Positions 36,251 through 45,082 of a DNA stretch of 64,000 nucleotides are shown here, one piece after another; the stretch's first letter is position 1; the number at the start of each line of letters is the position of its first letter. A program made the translations under genes and the position numbers. Source of the DNA: Marinobacter piscis (GTDB lineage Bacteria > Pseudomonadota > Gammaproteobacteria > Pseudomonadales > Oleiphilaceae). The notes beneath the pieces are model-generated. The model made no database searches and was not told the DNA's origin. It saw nothing but the letters and a program-made list of their open reading frames with translations. The DNA lies in the NCBI RefSeq assembly GCF_007671655.1, contig NZ_VCGX01000001.1:1-64000 (forward strand), in the 5' to 3' direction.

Positions 36251-37081
36251 TCAGATACGGCGACGGCGGAACAGTGCCCAGGCGCCGGTTAAGGGAACAA
36301 CAAACCACAGTACCAGTGCCAGCCAGAGCCCCGACGGGCCAATGGGCAGATCAGTACCAAGACTCAGAACGCCACTGAGTTGAGCACCATCACTGAATGT
36401 CACTATGTTCAGCAGCCGGTAGATATCCGTGGGGTTGAGAAGCAAAAACCAGGGCAGCAGATCCGGATTGAAGCCACCCTGACTGGCAACCAGTACACCC
36501 AGCAAAACCAGATCAAAAATCAGTACAAAGAAAAACCAGATAGCCAGAGCCAGCCCGGCAGCAACCGGTTTCTCACTCACCCATACGCTCACCACATAGG
36601 CCAGAGCAATAAACCCCCAACCAAGCAGCGTGGTAGAAATAATAAAGCGCAGCATGGCCACAGCTAGCGTACCCACCGCCACATCCTGCACCAGCAAGGC
36701 AATGGCGACGCCCGCGACCCCGAAACCAATCAGTGTGGCGAGAGCCAGGGTCAGCCCATGCCCAAGAAACTTGCCAAACAGCAGCTGCCCCCGACTCAGC
36801 GGATAAGTCATCAGCAACAACAAAGTGCCGCCCTCTTCCTCGCCCACAATAGCGTCGTAGGCCAGCAGCAAGGCGATCAGGGGAATAAGGAATATTCCCA
36901 GGCTGGCAAGGCTGGCGATGGTTGCCGGTGTGGAGGCATAACCAACCTCTCCCGAGGCCGCGGCACCAAACCAGGCAATCCCCAGTGCCAGTGTGGCAAA
37001 CACCAGAGAGATGGCAATCAGCCAGCGGTTGCGCAGGCTGTCACTGAGCTCCTTACGGGCAATGGTCCAGATACTCATCAT
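36251..37081 (-). CDS. nosY: NosY, ABC transporter permease for NosZ maturation
   Basis: The 276-residue ABC-2-type membrane protein has about six hydrophobic helices (LIAISLVFATLALGIAWFGAA, LGIFLIPLIALLLAYDAIVGEEEGGTLLLLMTYPLSRGQLLFGKFLGHG, and others). With NosF and the periplasmic NosD it forms the transporter needed for assembly of the tetranuclear CuZ centre of NosZ, probably by supplying sulfur. It overlaps nosF by four bases. Confidence 0.93.
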   Translation of the reverse strand: MMSIWTIARKELSDSLRNRWLIAISLVFATLALGIAWFGAAASGEVGYASTPATIASLASLGIFLIPLIALLLAYDAIVGEEEGGTLLLLMTYPLSRGQLLFGKFLGHGLTLALATLIGFGVAGVAIALLVQDVAVGTLAVAMLRFIISTTLLGWGFIALAYVVSVWVSEKPVAAGLALAIWFFFVLIFDLVLLGVLVASQGGFNPDLLPWFLLLNPTDIYRLLNIVTFSDGAQLSGVLSLGTDLPIGPSGLWLALVLWFVVPLTGAWALFRRRRI

Positions 37082-38007
37082 TGGGCACCTCCACGGTGAG
37101 CGAGACCACCTGAGCCAATAAAGTGCACGTACAAATCCTCCAGCGTGGGCTGATAGATTCCCAGATCACGTACTTCACCGGACATCATCAGCGCCTGAAT
37201 CAACGGCATTTTCTCCTCTGGCCGGACCGCCACACTCAGACGACCGCTGTTATCCCGCTTGATAACACTGGTGCCCGCCGTTTTTTCGACAACAGCCTGC
37301 AGTGCCGCCTCGTCATTTTCGGCCTCAAGCGTCAGGGTGATGGGCATATTCGCCTGCCGGCGCAGAGCGGGAAGATCCCCTGCGGCTTTAAGGGCACCCT
37401 CCGTAAGAATGGCGGCCCGGTCTATGTAGGGTTCCACCCCGGGCAGCACATGGGAGCACAAAACAATGCCCGTGCCCTCATCACGCAAACCGCGCAGCAA
37501 CCGATAAAGGTCGGCCGTTGCCACAGGGTCCAGCCCGACTGTCGGCTCATCCAGCATCAGCAAACGGGGTTTTCCAAGCAAAGCCTGAGCAAGCCCGAGA
37601 CGCTGGCGCATCCCCTTTGAGTAGGTTTTCACCCTGGCATCCATGGCATCTTCCAGCCCGACCCGCCCCAGCAGCTCCGGAACCTGGCGCAGACTGGCAC
37701 CTTTGAGCCGGGCAAAATGTGCAAGAATTTCACGGCCGGTCAGTTGCGGGTAGAACATCACATTTTCGGGCAGATAGCCGATATATTGACTGACCTTAGG
37801 GTCGCCCGCTTCGCCATCGAGCACAGAGAGATTCCCTGCACACGGGGTCATCAAACCCAGAATCAGCTTGATACTGGTGGTTTTACCAGCACCGTTATGA
37901 CCAAACAGCCCGAGAATTTCTCCGGGTTCAAGGCGCAGGTCAACGCCGTTCAGCACCAGTGCCTTATCGTACCGGTAGCTTACATTCTCAAGACGAAAGC
38001 AACTCAT
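37078..38007 (-). CDS. nosF: NosF, ABC transporter ATPase for NosZ maturation
   Basis: The 309-residue ABC ATPase has Walker A GLFGHNGAGKTTSIK (about 34-48), the signature YSKGMRQRLGLAQ, Walker B LLMLDEPTVGLDP and SHVLPG, then a C-terminal regulatory domain. It energises NosY/NosD in CuZ centre maturation. It overlaps nosD by one base and nosY by four, indicating coupled translation. Confidence 0.94.
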   Translation of the reverse strand: MSCFRLENVSYRYDKALVLNGVDLRLEPGEILGLFGHNGAGKTTSIKLILGLMTPCAGNLSVLDGEAGDPKVSQYIGYLPENVMFYPQLTGREILAHFARLKGASLRQVPELLGRVGLEDAMDARVKTYSKGMRQRLGLAQALLGKPRLLMLDEPTVGLDPVATADLYRLLRGLRDEGTGIVLCSHVLPGVEPYIDRAAILTEGALKAAGDLPALRRQANMPITLTLEAENDEAALQAVVEKTAGTSVIKRDNSGRLSVAVRPEEKMPLIQALMMSGEVRDLGIYQPTLEDLYVHFIGSGGLAHRGGAQ

Positions 38008-39272
38008 CAGGACTCCGGTTGTATATTAACGGGCGGTTTCATCAACGGGTGCGGATCACTCACACCCGCGGCCTTTACCACAGGGAACGCTTCCTGAACC
38101 CAGCGCAGCGTATCCACCGCCGGACTGAACATCAGAATCTTTGCTTCCGGGTAGGTCCACAGCAGCCGGTCGACATTATCGTTGGGCTCATAAGGTATAT
38201 CGCCAATGCCATCCTGATTACGGTCCCAGCCCAGGTAATCACTCCAGTAATTGCCTTCACCGTCTTTTGACCACTCCTGGGTGCGCAGAGCCACATACTT
38301 AACCTGACGCTGATTATCAATGAAGGCATTGTGAAACACCTCATTGTCTTCCGAGCCTGCCGTCAGATGAATACCTATGCCACTGTCCCGGAACACATTT
38401 CTCTCAAAGGTGTTGTACAGAGAGTTATAAATAAAAACGGCCTTCCCCTCGGCCCCGGAAACCGACACACCCGCCGTCTGCCCCTGTGCGACGCCCGTGA
38501 CCACGTTCCCCCGCAGCACAGAATCCGTAATAAAATTCATCAAAATGCCATAGTTCTCGTCATTTTCAGAACGGTTGTTGATGACAGTAAGTCGCTTACT
38601 CTGCATCAGCGCATACCCGGTACGGGTGCCCCGGGTGACATTGTTTTCCAGCAGATTGTCCATGGAATACATATAATGAATCCCGTAACGCAGATCCATC
38701 ATCGTATTATTACGAATCTCGTTCCCGTTCGCGGTTTCGATATAAATTGCATCCCGCGTTTCCTGAATATCATTCCCCTCAATCAACGCACCGGTGGTAT
38801 TAAAAAGATGAATACCATTACCACGATCGTTTGAGCGCACGCCGGCATCCCCGCGAATGGTATTGTTTTTCACCGTCACATCCGGCGCCGCATCCAGCCA
38901 GATACCAAACGCTGAACCCTGAAGGTTATTGCCCTCAACGGTCGTGTTGCGAGCCTCCCGGTTCACAAACACCCCCGCATCCAGCTCATTCAGATCGGTC
39001 CCCCAGTTCCGGATACGGCAACCGGACAAGGTCACACCCTCAGCCTGAATCTCAACCGCAATTCCCTGACCTCCCCCATCAATCAAGGTTTCCGGTTGAC
39101 AGCGCACAGCCACCCCCGGCACCCGGATAACCAATGGCGAAAGCGTTGTCGGTGGAAGCTCAAAAGACGCGCCTGGCGCAAGATCATCCAGCTGCTGCTG
39201 AACACCCGCCTGTGCGGTCAGCGATAGCAAAGCGACCGCTACAGCCGCTCCTAAACGCAAAATGTGGTGCAT
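38007..39272 (-). CDS. nosD: NosD, periplasmic copper-site assembly protein
   Basis: The 421-residue protein has a signal peptide (LGAAVAVALLSLTAQAGV, cleaved near 22) and a right-handed beta-helix of many short repeats (VEGNNLQGSAFGIWL, VKNNTIRGDAGVRSND, IEGNDIQETRDAIYIETA, IRNNTMMDLRYGIHYMYS, IFINNRSENDENYGIL-like). It works with NosFY to mature NosZ. It is separated from nosZ by 224 bases containing a structured repeat element, which may set a lower expression level than nosZ. Confidence 0.93.
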   Translation of the reverse strand: MHHILRLGAAVAVALLSLTAQAGVQQQLDDLAPGASFELPPTTLSPLVIRVPGVAVRCQPETLIDGGGQGIAVEIQAEGVTLSGCRIRNWGTDLNELDAGVFVNREARNTTVEGNNLQGSAFGIWLDAAPDVTVKNNTIRGDAGVRSNDRGNGIHLFNTTGALIEGNDIQETRDAIYIETANGNEIRNNTMMDLRYGIHYMYSMDNLLENNVTRGTRTGYALMQSKRLTVINNRSENDENYGILMNFITDSVLRGNVVTGVAQGQTAGVSVSGAEGKAVFIYNSLYNTFERNVFRDSGIGIHLTAGSEDNEVFHNAFIDNQRQVKYVALRTQEWSKDGEGNYWSDYLGWDRNQDGIGDIPYEPNDNVDRLLWTYPEAKILMFSPAVDTLRWVQEAFPVVKAAGVSDPHPLMKPPVNIQPES

Positions 39273-39312
39273 TAATTATGCTCTCAAACTGAAAGAGACT
39301 GCTAAAATTTGG

Positions 39313-39430
39313 GCAAGAGACTGGAAAAGCACTCTCCAAAACTGTGCGGAGCCATGGATGGCGAAGCCCAAGCGCCACACGGACGTGCCGCAAGGAGCGT
39401 GTTTTGGAGAGTGCTTTTCCAGTGTCTTGC
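39313..39430 (-). repeat. Core-and-arms repeat element, copy B (nosZ-nosD gap)
   Basis: The left arm (39313-39342) and right arm (39401-39430) are 30 bp long and complementary at 29 positions. The 58-base core contains GCCATGGATGGC and CACACGGACGTG and aligns with the core of copy A (11605-11658), while the arms share nothing with copy A. The core lies opposite to the direction of nos transcription. In the nos mRNA it would form a very stable stem between the nosZ and nosD coding regions. Confidence 0.75.
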
Positions 39431-39496
39431 TTCTCCAAAGTCAGAAGAACCGGAGCCCCAAAAAGGGCCCCGGACTCACTTCCGTGACTTCTGGAA

Positions 39497-41392
39497 TCAG
39501 GCCTTCTCTACCAGCATCCGGCCTCTCATCTCCATGTGCAGAGCGTGACAGAACCAGTTGCAGTAGTACCAGTGTACCCCGGGCCTATCGGCGACAAAGG
39601 TTACAGAGGAAGTCTGCTGTGGGCTGACCTCCATCTGCACCCCATGGTTCACCATACAGAACCCGTGAGTCACATCCTCAATGGTATCCAGGTTAGTGAC
39701 ATACACAGTCACCTCATCACCCTGCTTCACTTTGAACTCAGTAGTGCCAAACTGAGGCGCAACCGACGTCATATAAACGCGCACCTTGTTACCGTCGCGA
39801 ATGACCTTGTTATCGGCTTCCAGAGTAATACCATCCTCTTCTGCCTGTGCACGGGCACTGGCAAAGTACGGATCGTCGCGGGTATAGACCTTCTTGGTCT
39901 TGATCTGATCCCGACGCACAAGGATACAGTCGTGCGGCTCGGCGAACGCAGGACCATCGTGCACCAGCTTCATCTCGTCACCCGAAATGTCGATCAACTG
40001 GTCGTTCTCCGGATGCAGAGGGCCAACCGGCAGGAAACGGTCCTTCGAGAACTTCGACAGCACAACCAGCCACTTACCATCAGCATCGCGGGTCTCTGTC
40101 AGCGAAGCATGGTTGTGACCAGGCTGATAATGCACATCCAGCTTCTGCCTTAGATAGTTAACGTCCTCACCGTTGTAGTGCTTGATAGCATCTTCAACGT
40201 TCCACTTGGCGATCTGACTGTCAATAAACAACGTAGTATAGGCGTTACCACGTCCGTCGAACGTAGTGTGCAGAGGCCCAAGCCCCAACTCAGGCTCGGC
40301 AACAACCGTATCACGCAGTTCGATCTTGTCATCGAACAGGTCATCCAGGCGATCAATGGCAATCACGGTACAGGTCGGCGACAGTTTTCCGTTGGCGATA
40401 AAGTACTTGCCATCCGGAGACGTGTTCAGACCGTGCGGGTTTTTCGGCACAGGAATGTAACGGGTAAACGGTGATTTTCCACGACCGTCCACTACCGGAA
40501 CATCTGAGTCACCCAGGGTTTTGTAGTCGCCATTTTTTACCGCTTCGGCAATCCGCTCAACGTTGAAGACTACGGCCCAGTCGCGGTCGTTACGCATGGT
40601 GCCGGCCAGGTCTGTTGCCTTCTCGGAGTTGTAGCAGGTAGAGGCGGCGTACTTACCTGTGAAGTCCGCATCGGTGTTATCCAGGTTGCCGTCTACAATC
40701 ACCTGCCAGGCAACTTCCATGGTTTCCGCATCCAGAGCGTTAAACATGGTAAAGCTGCTTTCCATTGAGAAATCACTGCCATCGTTCGGGTGCGGAATTA
40801 CATACTCTGCGTTACAGAATACGTAGTTCGTTTTCGGCACCTTCTGCAGACGCAAACCATGAATCGCCTGCACATTGGGGATGGTGGTGATCTTGTCACA
40901 CTTCATGATGTCCAGACGGATACGCGCCACGCGTGAGTTGGCTTTGTCGTTGATGAACATGTACTTGCCATCATAACGACCGTCGGTCATGGAAATATGG
41001 GGGTGGTGAGCATCACCATTCGGGAACTTGTTATCATGTCCCAGAACATCCTTACTCTCGTTGGTCAGTCCCCAACCGGTCGCGCCATCCAGGTTAAAAA
41101 CCGGAATCCGCATCAGTTCACGCATGGACGGTACGCCCATCACGCGGATTTCGCCAGACTGACCACCACTCCAGAAACCGTAATACTCGTCCAGCTCACC
41201 TGGTTCAACCGTAATATTATTCTGGGCTTCCTTGGCAGCCGCCGCAAACGACTCGCGAGTCATCACAGCACCGCCAAAACCAGCCGCACCTACGGCGCCT
41301 GCCAGCGCTGTGGCACCCAGGAACCGACGACGGCTCAGACCGCTGTCCCCGGTCTCCTGCACGTCTTTGTCCAGTTCGTTTGTCTTTTTCAT
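39497..41392 (-). CDS. nosZ: Nitrous oxide reductase (clade I, Tat-exported)
   Basis: This periplasmic copper enzyme reduces N2O to N2, the last denitrification step. The 631-residue protein has a twin-arginine signal ([22 protein letters not shown]), a seven-bladed propeller carrying the CuZ histidines (including [16 protein letters not shown] and [14 protein letters not shown]), and a C-terminal cupredoxin with the CuA site [17 protein letters not shown] Tat signal and adjacent nosR mark clade I. The start at 41392 ([10 protein letters not shown]) is preferred; GGAG lies upstream. It follows nosR after 60 bases and is followed by the structured repeat B. Confidence 0.96.
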   Translation of the reverse strand: MKKTNELDKDVQETGDSGLSRRRFLGATALAGAVGAAGFGGAVMTRESFAAAAKEAQNNITVEPGELDEYYGFWSGGQSGEIRVMGVPSMRELMRIPVFNLDGATGWGLTNESKDVLGHDNKFPNGDAHHPHISMTDGRYDGKYMFINDKANSRVARIRLDIMKCDKITTIPNVQAIHGLRLQKVPKTNYVFCNAEYVIPHPNDGSDFSMESSFTMFNALDAETMEVAWQVIVDGNLDNTDADFTGKYAASTCYNSEKATDLAGTMRNDRDWAVVFNVERIAEAVKNGDYKTLGDSDVPVVDGRGKSPFTRYIPVPKNPHGLNTSPDGKYFIANGKLSPTCTVIAIDRLDDLFDDKIELRDTVVAEPELGLGPLHTTFDGRGNAYTTLFIDSQIAKWNVEDAIKHYNGEDVNYLRQKLDVHYQPGHNHASLTETRDADGKWLVVLSKFSKDRFLPVGPLHPENDQLIDISGDEMKLVHDGPAFAEPHDCILVRRDQIKTKKVYTRDDPYFASARAQAEEDGITLEADNKVIRDGNKVRVYMTSVAPQFGTTEFKVKQGDEVTVYVTNLDTIEDVTHGFCMVNHGVQMEVSPQQTSSVTFVADRPGVHWYYCNWFCHALHMEMRGRMLVEKA

Positions 41393-41452
41393 AGCATCCA
41401 ACTCCATTATTGGTAATAGCGATTCACTTCTCTTCTTTTTGATAGTGCACTG

Positions 41453-43603
41453 CTAGGCCACCTCAACCACCGGAATTTCATTCTGGCGGCCAGGTGCATT
41501 GCGTCCACGACGCCTGCCTCGACGTTTAACGATCAGTGGTGGACACTTATGATCGTCAAAATAGGTTACCTGACAGTCCAGGCAGTAATGGCACTCCTGA
41601 TAGTTGATGGTGCCATCAGGGTGAATAGCCTGAACTTCACACTCCTTGGCGCACAACTGGCATGGGTTGCCACACTCCTTGCGGCGCTTGAGCCAGTCAA
41701 ACACACGCAGTTTGGTCGGCAGGGCCAGCGCTGCTCCGAGCGGGCACATATAGCGGCAGAACACTTTTCGGGTAAAGATGTTCACCACCAGCAGCAGTAC
41801 GGCATAAGTGACGAACGGCCAGCTGCGATCGAAGTGCAGCGTGATGGCGGTCTTGAAGGGCTCAACTTCTGCCATTTTCTCAGCCATGGCCAGAGAATCC
41901 AGCGAGACTCCGAACAACACCAGCAGCACGATGTACTTCACCGCCCACAGGCGCTCGTGAATGGGCCAGGGCACGTTGTACTGAGGCACCTTCAGCGCGC
42001 GAGCAATTTCGTTAATCAGTTCCTGCAAGGCGCCAAACGGGCACAGCCAGCCGCAATAGACCGCCCGGCCCCACAGAAGCACGATGCCGGCCACAGCTGT
42101 CCAGAGCACAAAGATTATCGGGTCGATCAGGAAAGTTTCCCATGTAAACCCACTGAACAGACTGTGCACAAACGCCAGTACGTTAACCACCGACAGCTGA
42201 CCCAGGGCATACCAGCCGATGAAAAACAGTGTATAGGTAAGGAATGCATGCCGAACCCAGCGTGTCAGCTTTGGTTTTTTAACCAGCCAGTCCTGGAAGA
42301 ACAGAATCAGCATCAATACACCAATACCCAGGCCCACAACGATGACCTGGAACTGGCGCTGATACCACACCTGAACCCACAGAGGCTGCTCTTCAAGCCA
42401 TTCTTCTTCCGTCAGCACGGGGTCTGGGCGGGTGTAGTACTGATCCGGCAGCTGATACTCCAGAGGGAATACCTGGAACTCACTGTCCAGAGGGCCGGTC
42501 TGGCGTTTTACTGTCAGCTCCAGCGTCCAGGGCGCACCCGGGTCAAAGTTATGCTGCTGGCGAATAATGAAGATCGCCATTTCCTTGAAATCAGGGATGC
42601 CCTCGGCGTATACGTCACTCAACCGGTAATAGTCGAGGTCACGGAAGTTAAAGGTATCGCCGTACTGACGGATCTGGACCCGATCAAAAATACCACCGCG
42701 CACATAACCAGAGCCTTTAAAGGAATATTCACCATTAGCCATAACAGCAATGGCCTGCTCCCCTTCTTTCAGCTCGGACATGAGCCACTCATACTGGCTT
42801 TCCCCCAGCAAGTTCTGACCGATTGTCGGTGTATCCAGGTAAGCCGTATATAAATTGATCAGCGTGTCATCTCTTTCACCAGGCGCGGCCGTTTCGACAC
42901 CCTCTGCATCCGTACCTTTGAACGCATCATCTACCTGGCCTTTGGTGAGCAGCATGCGACGAATCGACCCATCTCCGGTGAGCTCTTCCCATGTGCGGGG
43001 CTGAAAGCCATCCGTGATCACTTCGGCGGTTGGTGGGCGTTTGGTGCCGCTGCCTTCTACCAGCCCCAGCTCAACACCCACACGGTGCGCTGTGCGCATG
43101 ATGACTTCGTTAATCACCATCACGGTGACGGTTGCCCCCGACAGGCCATCAACGGCCTTCTTGCGCTCATTGGATGTGCCACCAACCGTCACGCGCTGAT
43201 CTGCTTTCAGGCCGGCGTACTGATCGGTGAAGTCATGGAGCTTATATTCCGGAATGCCCACCAGAAGTATCGGCTCATCGTGGTAGATCACTTTGGCAAA
43301 GCGAATGGTGCCTTCCGTGTCCAGCACCACCATGGCGTTCAGCGGTTTACCGGAGTATGCGGGTGTTTGTACAAAATCGAGAGACTGGTAAGCATAGCCC
43401 TTGAGCTCATCGCCGGCATACAGCTCTTGTATGGCACGGTTTCCCTCTCTGGGCTCCAGGCGGGTGACACCCGGAAAAGCTTCTTCGATAACCTGGCGCC
43501 CGGCTATGGGCTCATACTGACTGAGTGGTTCCGCCTGGGTTAACGGCACCCAGACAAGGAAAAGGGTAAATAAACAGAACACTGCGCGGGAGATAATATT
43601 CAA
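41453..43603 (-). CDS. nosR: NosR, membrane flavo/iron-sulfur protein for N2O respiration
   Basis: The about 716-residue protein has an N-terminal signal-like helix (ISRAVFCLFTLFLVWVPLTQA), a periplasmic FMN-binding domain (with VDGLSGATVTVMVINEV near 163-180), several central membrane helices, and C-terminal ferredoxin-like and NapH-like motifs (CGWLCPFGAL, CRYMCPLG, CGNPCQLCAKECEV, CHYCLDCQ). NosR is required for nosZ expression or electron supply. The TTG at 43603 has GAGG seven bases upstream; the ATG at 43633 would add ten codons without a clear ribosome site. A NarL-type site lies 75-90 bases upstream. Confidence 0.93.
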   Translation of the reverse strand: MNIISRAVFCLFTLFLVWVPLTQAEPLSQYEPIAGRQVIEEAFPGVTRLEPREGNRAIQELYAGDELKGYAYQSLDFVQTPAYSGKPLNAMVVLDTEGTIRFAKVIYHDEPILLVGIPEYKLHDFTDQYAGLKADQRVTVGGTSNERKKAVDGLSGATVTVMVINEVIMRTAHRVGVELGLVEGSGTKRPPTAEVITDGFQPRTWEELTGDGSIRRMLLTKGQVDDAFKGTDAEGVETAAPGERDDTLINLYTAYLDTPTIGQNLLGESQYEWLMSELKEGEQAIAVMANGEYSFKGSGYVRGGIFDRVQIRQYGDTFNFRDLDYYRLSDVYAEGIPDFKEMAIFIIRQQHNFDPGAPWTLELTVKRQTGPLDSEFQVFPLEYQLPDQYYTRPDPVLTEEEWLEEQPLWVQVWYQRQFQVIVVGLGIGVLMLILFFQDWLVKKPKLTRWVRHAFLTYTLFFIGWYALGQLSVVNVLAFVHSLFSGFTWETFLIDPIIFVLWTAVAGIVLLWGRAVYCGWLCPFGALQELINEIARALKVPQYNVPWPIHERLWAVKYIVLLVLFGVSLDSLAMAEKMAEVEPFKTAITLHFDRSWPFVTYAVLLLVVNIFTRKVFCRYMCPLGAALALPTKLRVFDWLKRRKECGNPCQLCAKECEVQAIHPDGTINYQECHYCLDCQVTYFDDHKCPPLIVKRRGRRRGRNAPGRQNEIPVVEVA

Positions 43604-43676
43604 AACTGGCCCTCGACATATACAGCAAATCATTAAGCCTGGGTTCCAAGGCTAGATGATTGAGGAATAAAACAAA

Positions 43677-43692
43677 TACCCCTTCAGGGTTA
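43677..43692. promoter_or_regulatory. NarL-type 7-2-7 site upstream of nosR
   Basis: TACCCCT-TC-AGGGTTA matches TACYYMT-N2-AKRRGTA at 13 of 14 positions. It lies between the small conserved gene at 43725 and nosR, 75-90 bases before the proposed nosR start. This suggests nitrate-responsive activation of the nos operon in addition to any Dnr/FNR control. I saw no good TTGAT-N4-ATCAA box here. Confidence 0.55.
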
Positions 43693-43724
43693 CACCTTCT
43701 GATAACCCTTGGTGAGTGACCGGC

Positions 43725-44126
43725 TCAGCCAAGATTGATGGCATTTCCACTCTTGTCCAGCGGCAGATAGTTATTAACGTGTCCCAGACGAACAGATTCA
43801 ACCATCATGGTCATGGGTTGCTCAGCTTCATCGGAAGAGGGAGGGACACCACCCCGACCGGACATGGCCGCAACAAAAACCACATCCCACGACTGGCCCG
43901 TCTTACGGGACTCTTCCACCAGGGCTGAGAATTCGGCTGCTTCCTGTGGTGTTTTGTCGACACAGATAACTGGCGTGAGCGCGCCCCCTTCGCCTCGCTC
44001 AAAGGCGGCCTTTTCTTCTGCGGATGCATCATCCGGCATCTCGGCACGGCAAAAAACAAACAGCAGGCGCTGGGGTTCAGGCTCGTTACTGGTTGCGCTA
44101 ATCAAATCACTGTAACTGCTAATCAT
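43725..44126 (-). CDS. Conserved 133-residue protein, often mislabelled ribonucleotide reductase subunit
   Basis: The small soluble protein begins MISSYSDLISATSNEPEPQRLLFVFCRAEMPD, then EGGALTPVICVDKTPQEAAEFSALVEESRK, WDVVFVAAMSGRGG and PSSDEAEQPMTMMVESVRLGHV. I recall homologues near denitrification and other genes in gammaproteobacteria that databases often call a ribonucleotide reductase alpha subunit. It is far too short and has none of the ribonucleotide reductase motifs, so that name is probably wrong. It lies between the Dnr-type regulator and nosR on the same strand, close to the regulator (28 bases). Function unknown. Confidence 0.7.
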   Translation of the reverse strand: MISSYSDLISATSNEPEPQRLLFVFCRAEMPDDASAEEKAAFERGEGGALTPVICVDKTPQEAAEFSALVEESRKTGQSWDVVFVAAMSGRGGVPPSSDEAEQPMTMMVESVRLGHVNNYLPLDKSGNAINLG

Positions 44127-44154
44127 GGATGCAATACCCTTGTGCTTTTGCTTT

Positions 44155-44904
44155 CTACTGGCTGATTTCGATCAATCGCTTGGGGTCTGATATAAACACC
44201 TTGCTTCGGTTTACCCGCACCAGTCCGTTGGACTTAAGGTCTGCAAGAATCCTGGAGAAGGTTTCCGGCTGCATAGCCAGGCGGGAGGCGACCAGACACT
44301 TGGGTAAAGGCAGCTCTACCTCACCCCCTTCTGTTGCGCCATTAGGTAACAGGTCAATCAGATAACGGATCAGACGATCACGGGCGTTCTGAACGGTCAT
44401 GACCTCAAGGTCATGGAAGCGGGATACGGCCCGCATGGCGTAGTGCCGCAGCGCTGCATGGGCGTATTCCGGATTGGTGTCGAGCAGCTCCTGATAGGCT
44501 TTAACCGGGATCATCAGGATCTCGCTGGATTTCAGTGCTTCAGCGTAACAGGCGTAACGGGCGGGATCTGCATAAATCATAACCTCCGCAAAGCAGTCGC
44601 CCGGAGCAATACTGTCGAGGGTTCTGTCAACGCCTGAGGAGTCCAGACGGTATAGCCGCAAGCGGCCGGAAATAACAAAGAAAAAGTGATGGGCCGGCAT
44701 ATCCTGCCGGTACAACAGTTGATGATGACCAAGACGAAGACGCCGGGACTGCGCAATCAAGCTCTGCAAATCGGCGTTACTAAGGGATTTGAAAAGCGCA
44801 TGATTGCGCAGTGGCTGCAGCCCGTTTTCATCATCAGCCAACGTATTAACAGCTACCAGAACCGGTTTGGAGTAGCGGGTATCCACAGTCTGAGTTGCCA
44901 CCAT
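44155..44904 (-). CDS. dnr: Dnr/FNR-family transcriptional regulator
   Basis: The 249-residue Crp/Fnr-superfamily protein has a cNMP-fold sensor domain (LFKSLSNADLQSLIAQSRRL; LLYRQDMPAHHFFFVISGRLRLYRL; DCFAEVMIYADPARYACYAEA) and a C-terminal winged helix whose recognition segment LVASRLAMQPETFSRILADL closely resembles that of P. aeruginosa Dnr. It lacks the N-terminal cysteine set of oxygen-sensing FNR, which fits a haem-type NO sensor. It would activate denitrification promoters at TTGAT-N4-ATCAA-like boxes. A half-matching box (45016-45029) lies upstream. An extra about 30 residues precede the usual start; the exact start is uncertain. Confidence 0.85.
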   Translation of the reverse strand: MVATQTVDTRYSKPVLVAVNTLADDENGLQPLRNHALFKSLSNADLQSLIAQSRRLRLGHHQLLYRQDMPAHHFFFVISGRLRLYRLDSSGVDRTLDSIAPGDCFAEVMIYADPARYACYAEALKSSEILMIPVKAYQELLDTNPEYAHAALRHYAMRAVSRFHDLEVMTVQNARDRLIRYLIDLLPNGATEGGEVELPLPKCLVASRLAMQPETFSRILADLKSNGLVRVNRSKVFISDPKRLIEISQ

Positions 44905-45015
44905 TATCGCTCCCTCTCCTAATCATGCATTCTTTATGTTGCTTTACATGATAAAAGGATGTCCCTGAAAAGTCGCTCCCTCAATGGGGGTAGAGCTGCG
45001 ATTACTGGCGAAAAT

Positions 45016-45029
45016 TTGATTTAACGCAA
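45016..45029. promoter_or_regulatory. Possible FNR/Dnr box upstream of dnr
   Basis: TTGAT-TTAA-CGCAA has a perfect left half and a 3/5 right half of the FNR/Dnr consensus TTGAT-N4-ATCAA. It lies 111-125 bases before the dnr start. Partial matches like this occur by chance, so confidence is low. Confidence 0.3.
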
Positions 45030-45082
45030 TCTGTCGCACCTCTAACGATTCTCCCCACTTGCTGCAAGTCAACCCGAGAAAC

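Noticed and set aside
43725..44126. Ribonucleotide reductase alpha subunit
   Set aside because: Only 133 residues, with no radical-site Cys set or nucleotide-binding motifs of ribonucleotide reductase.
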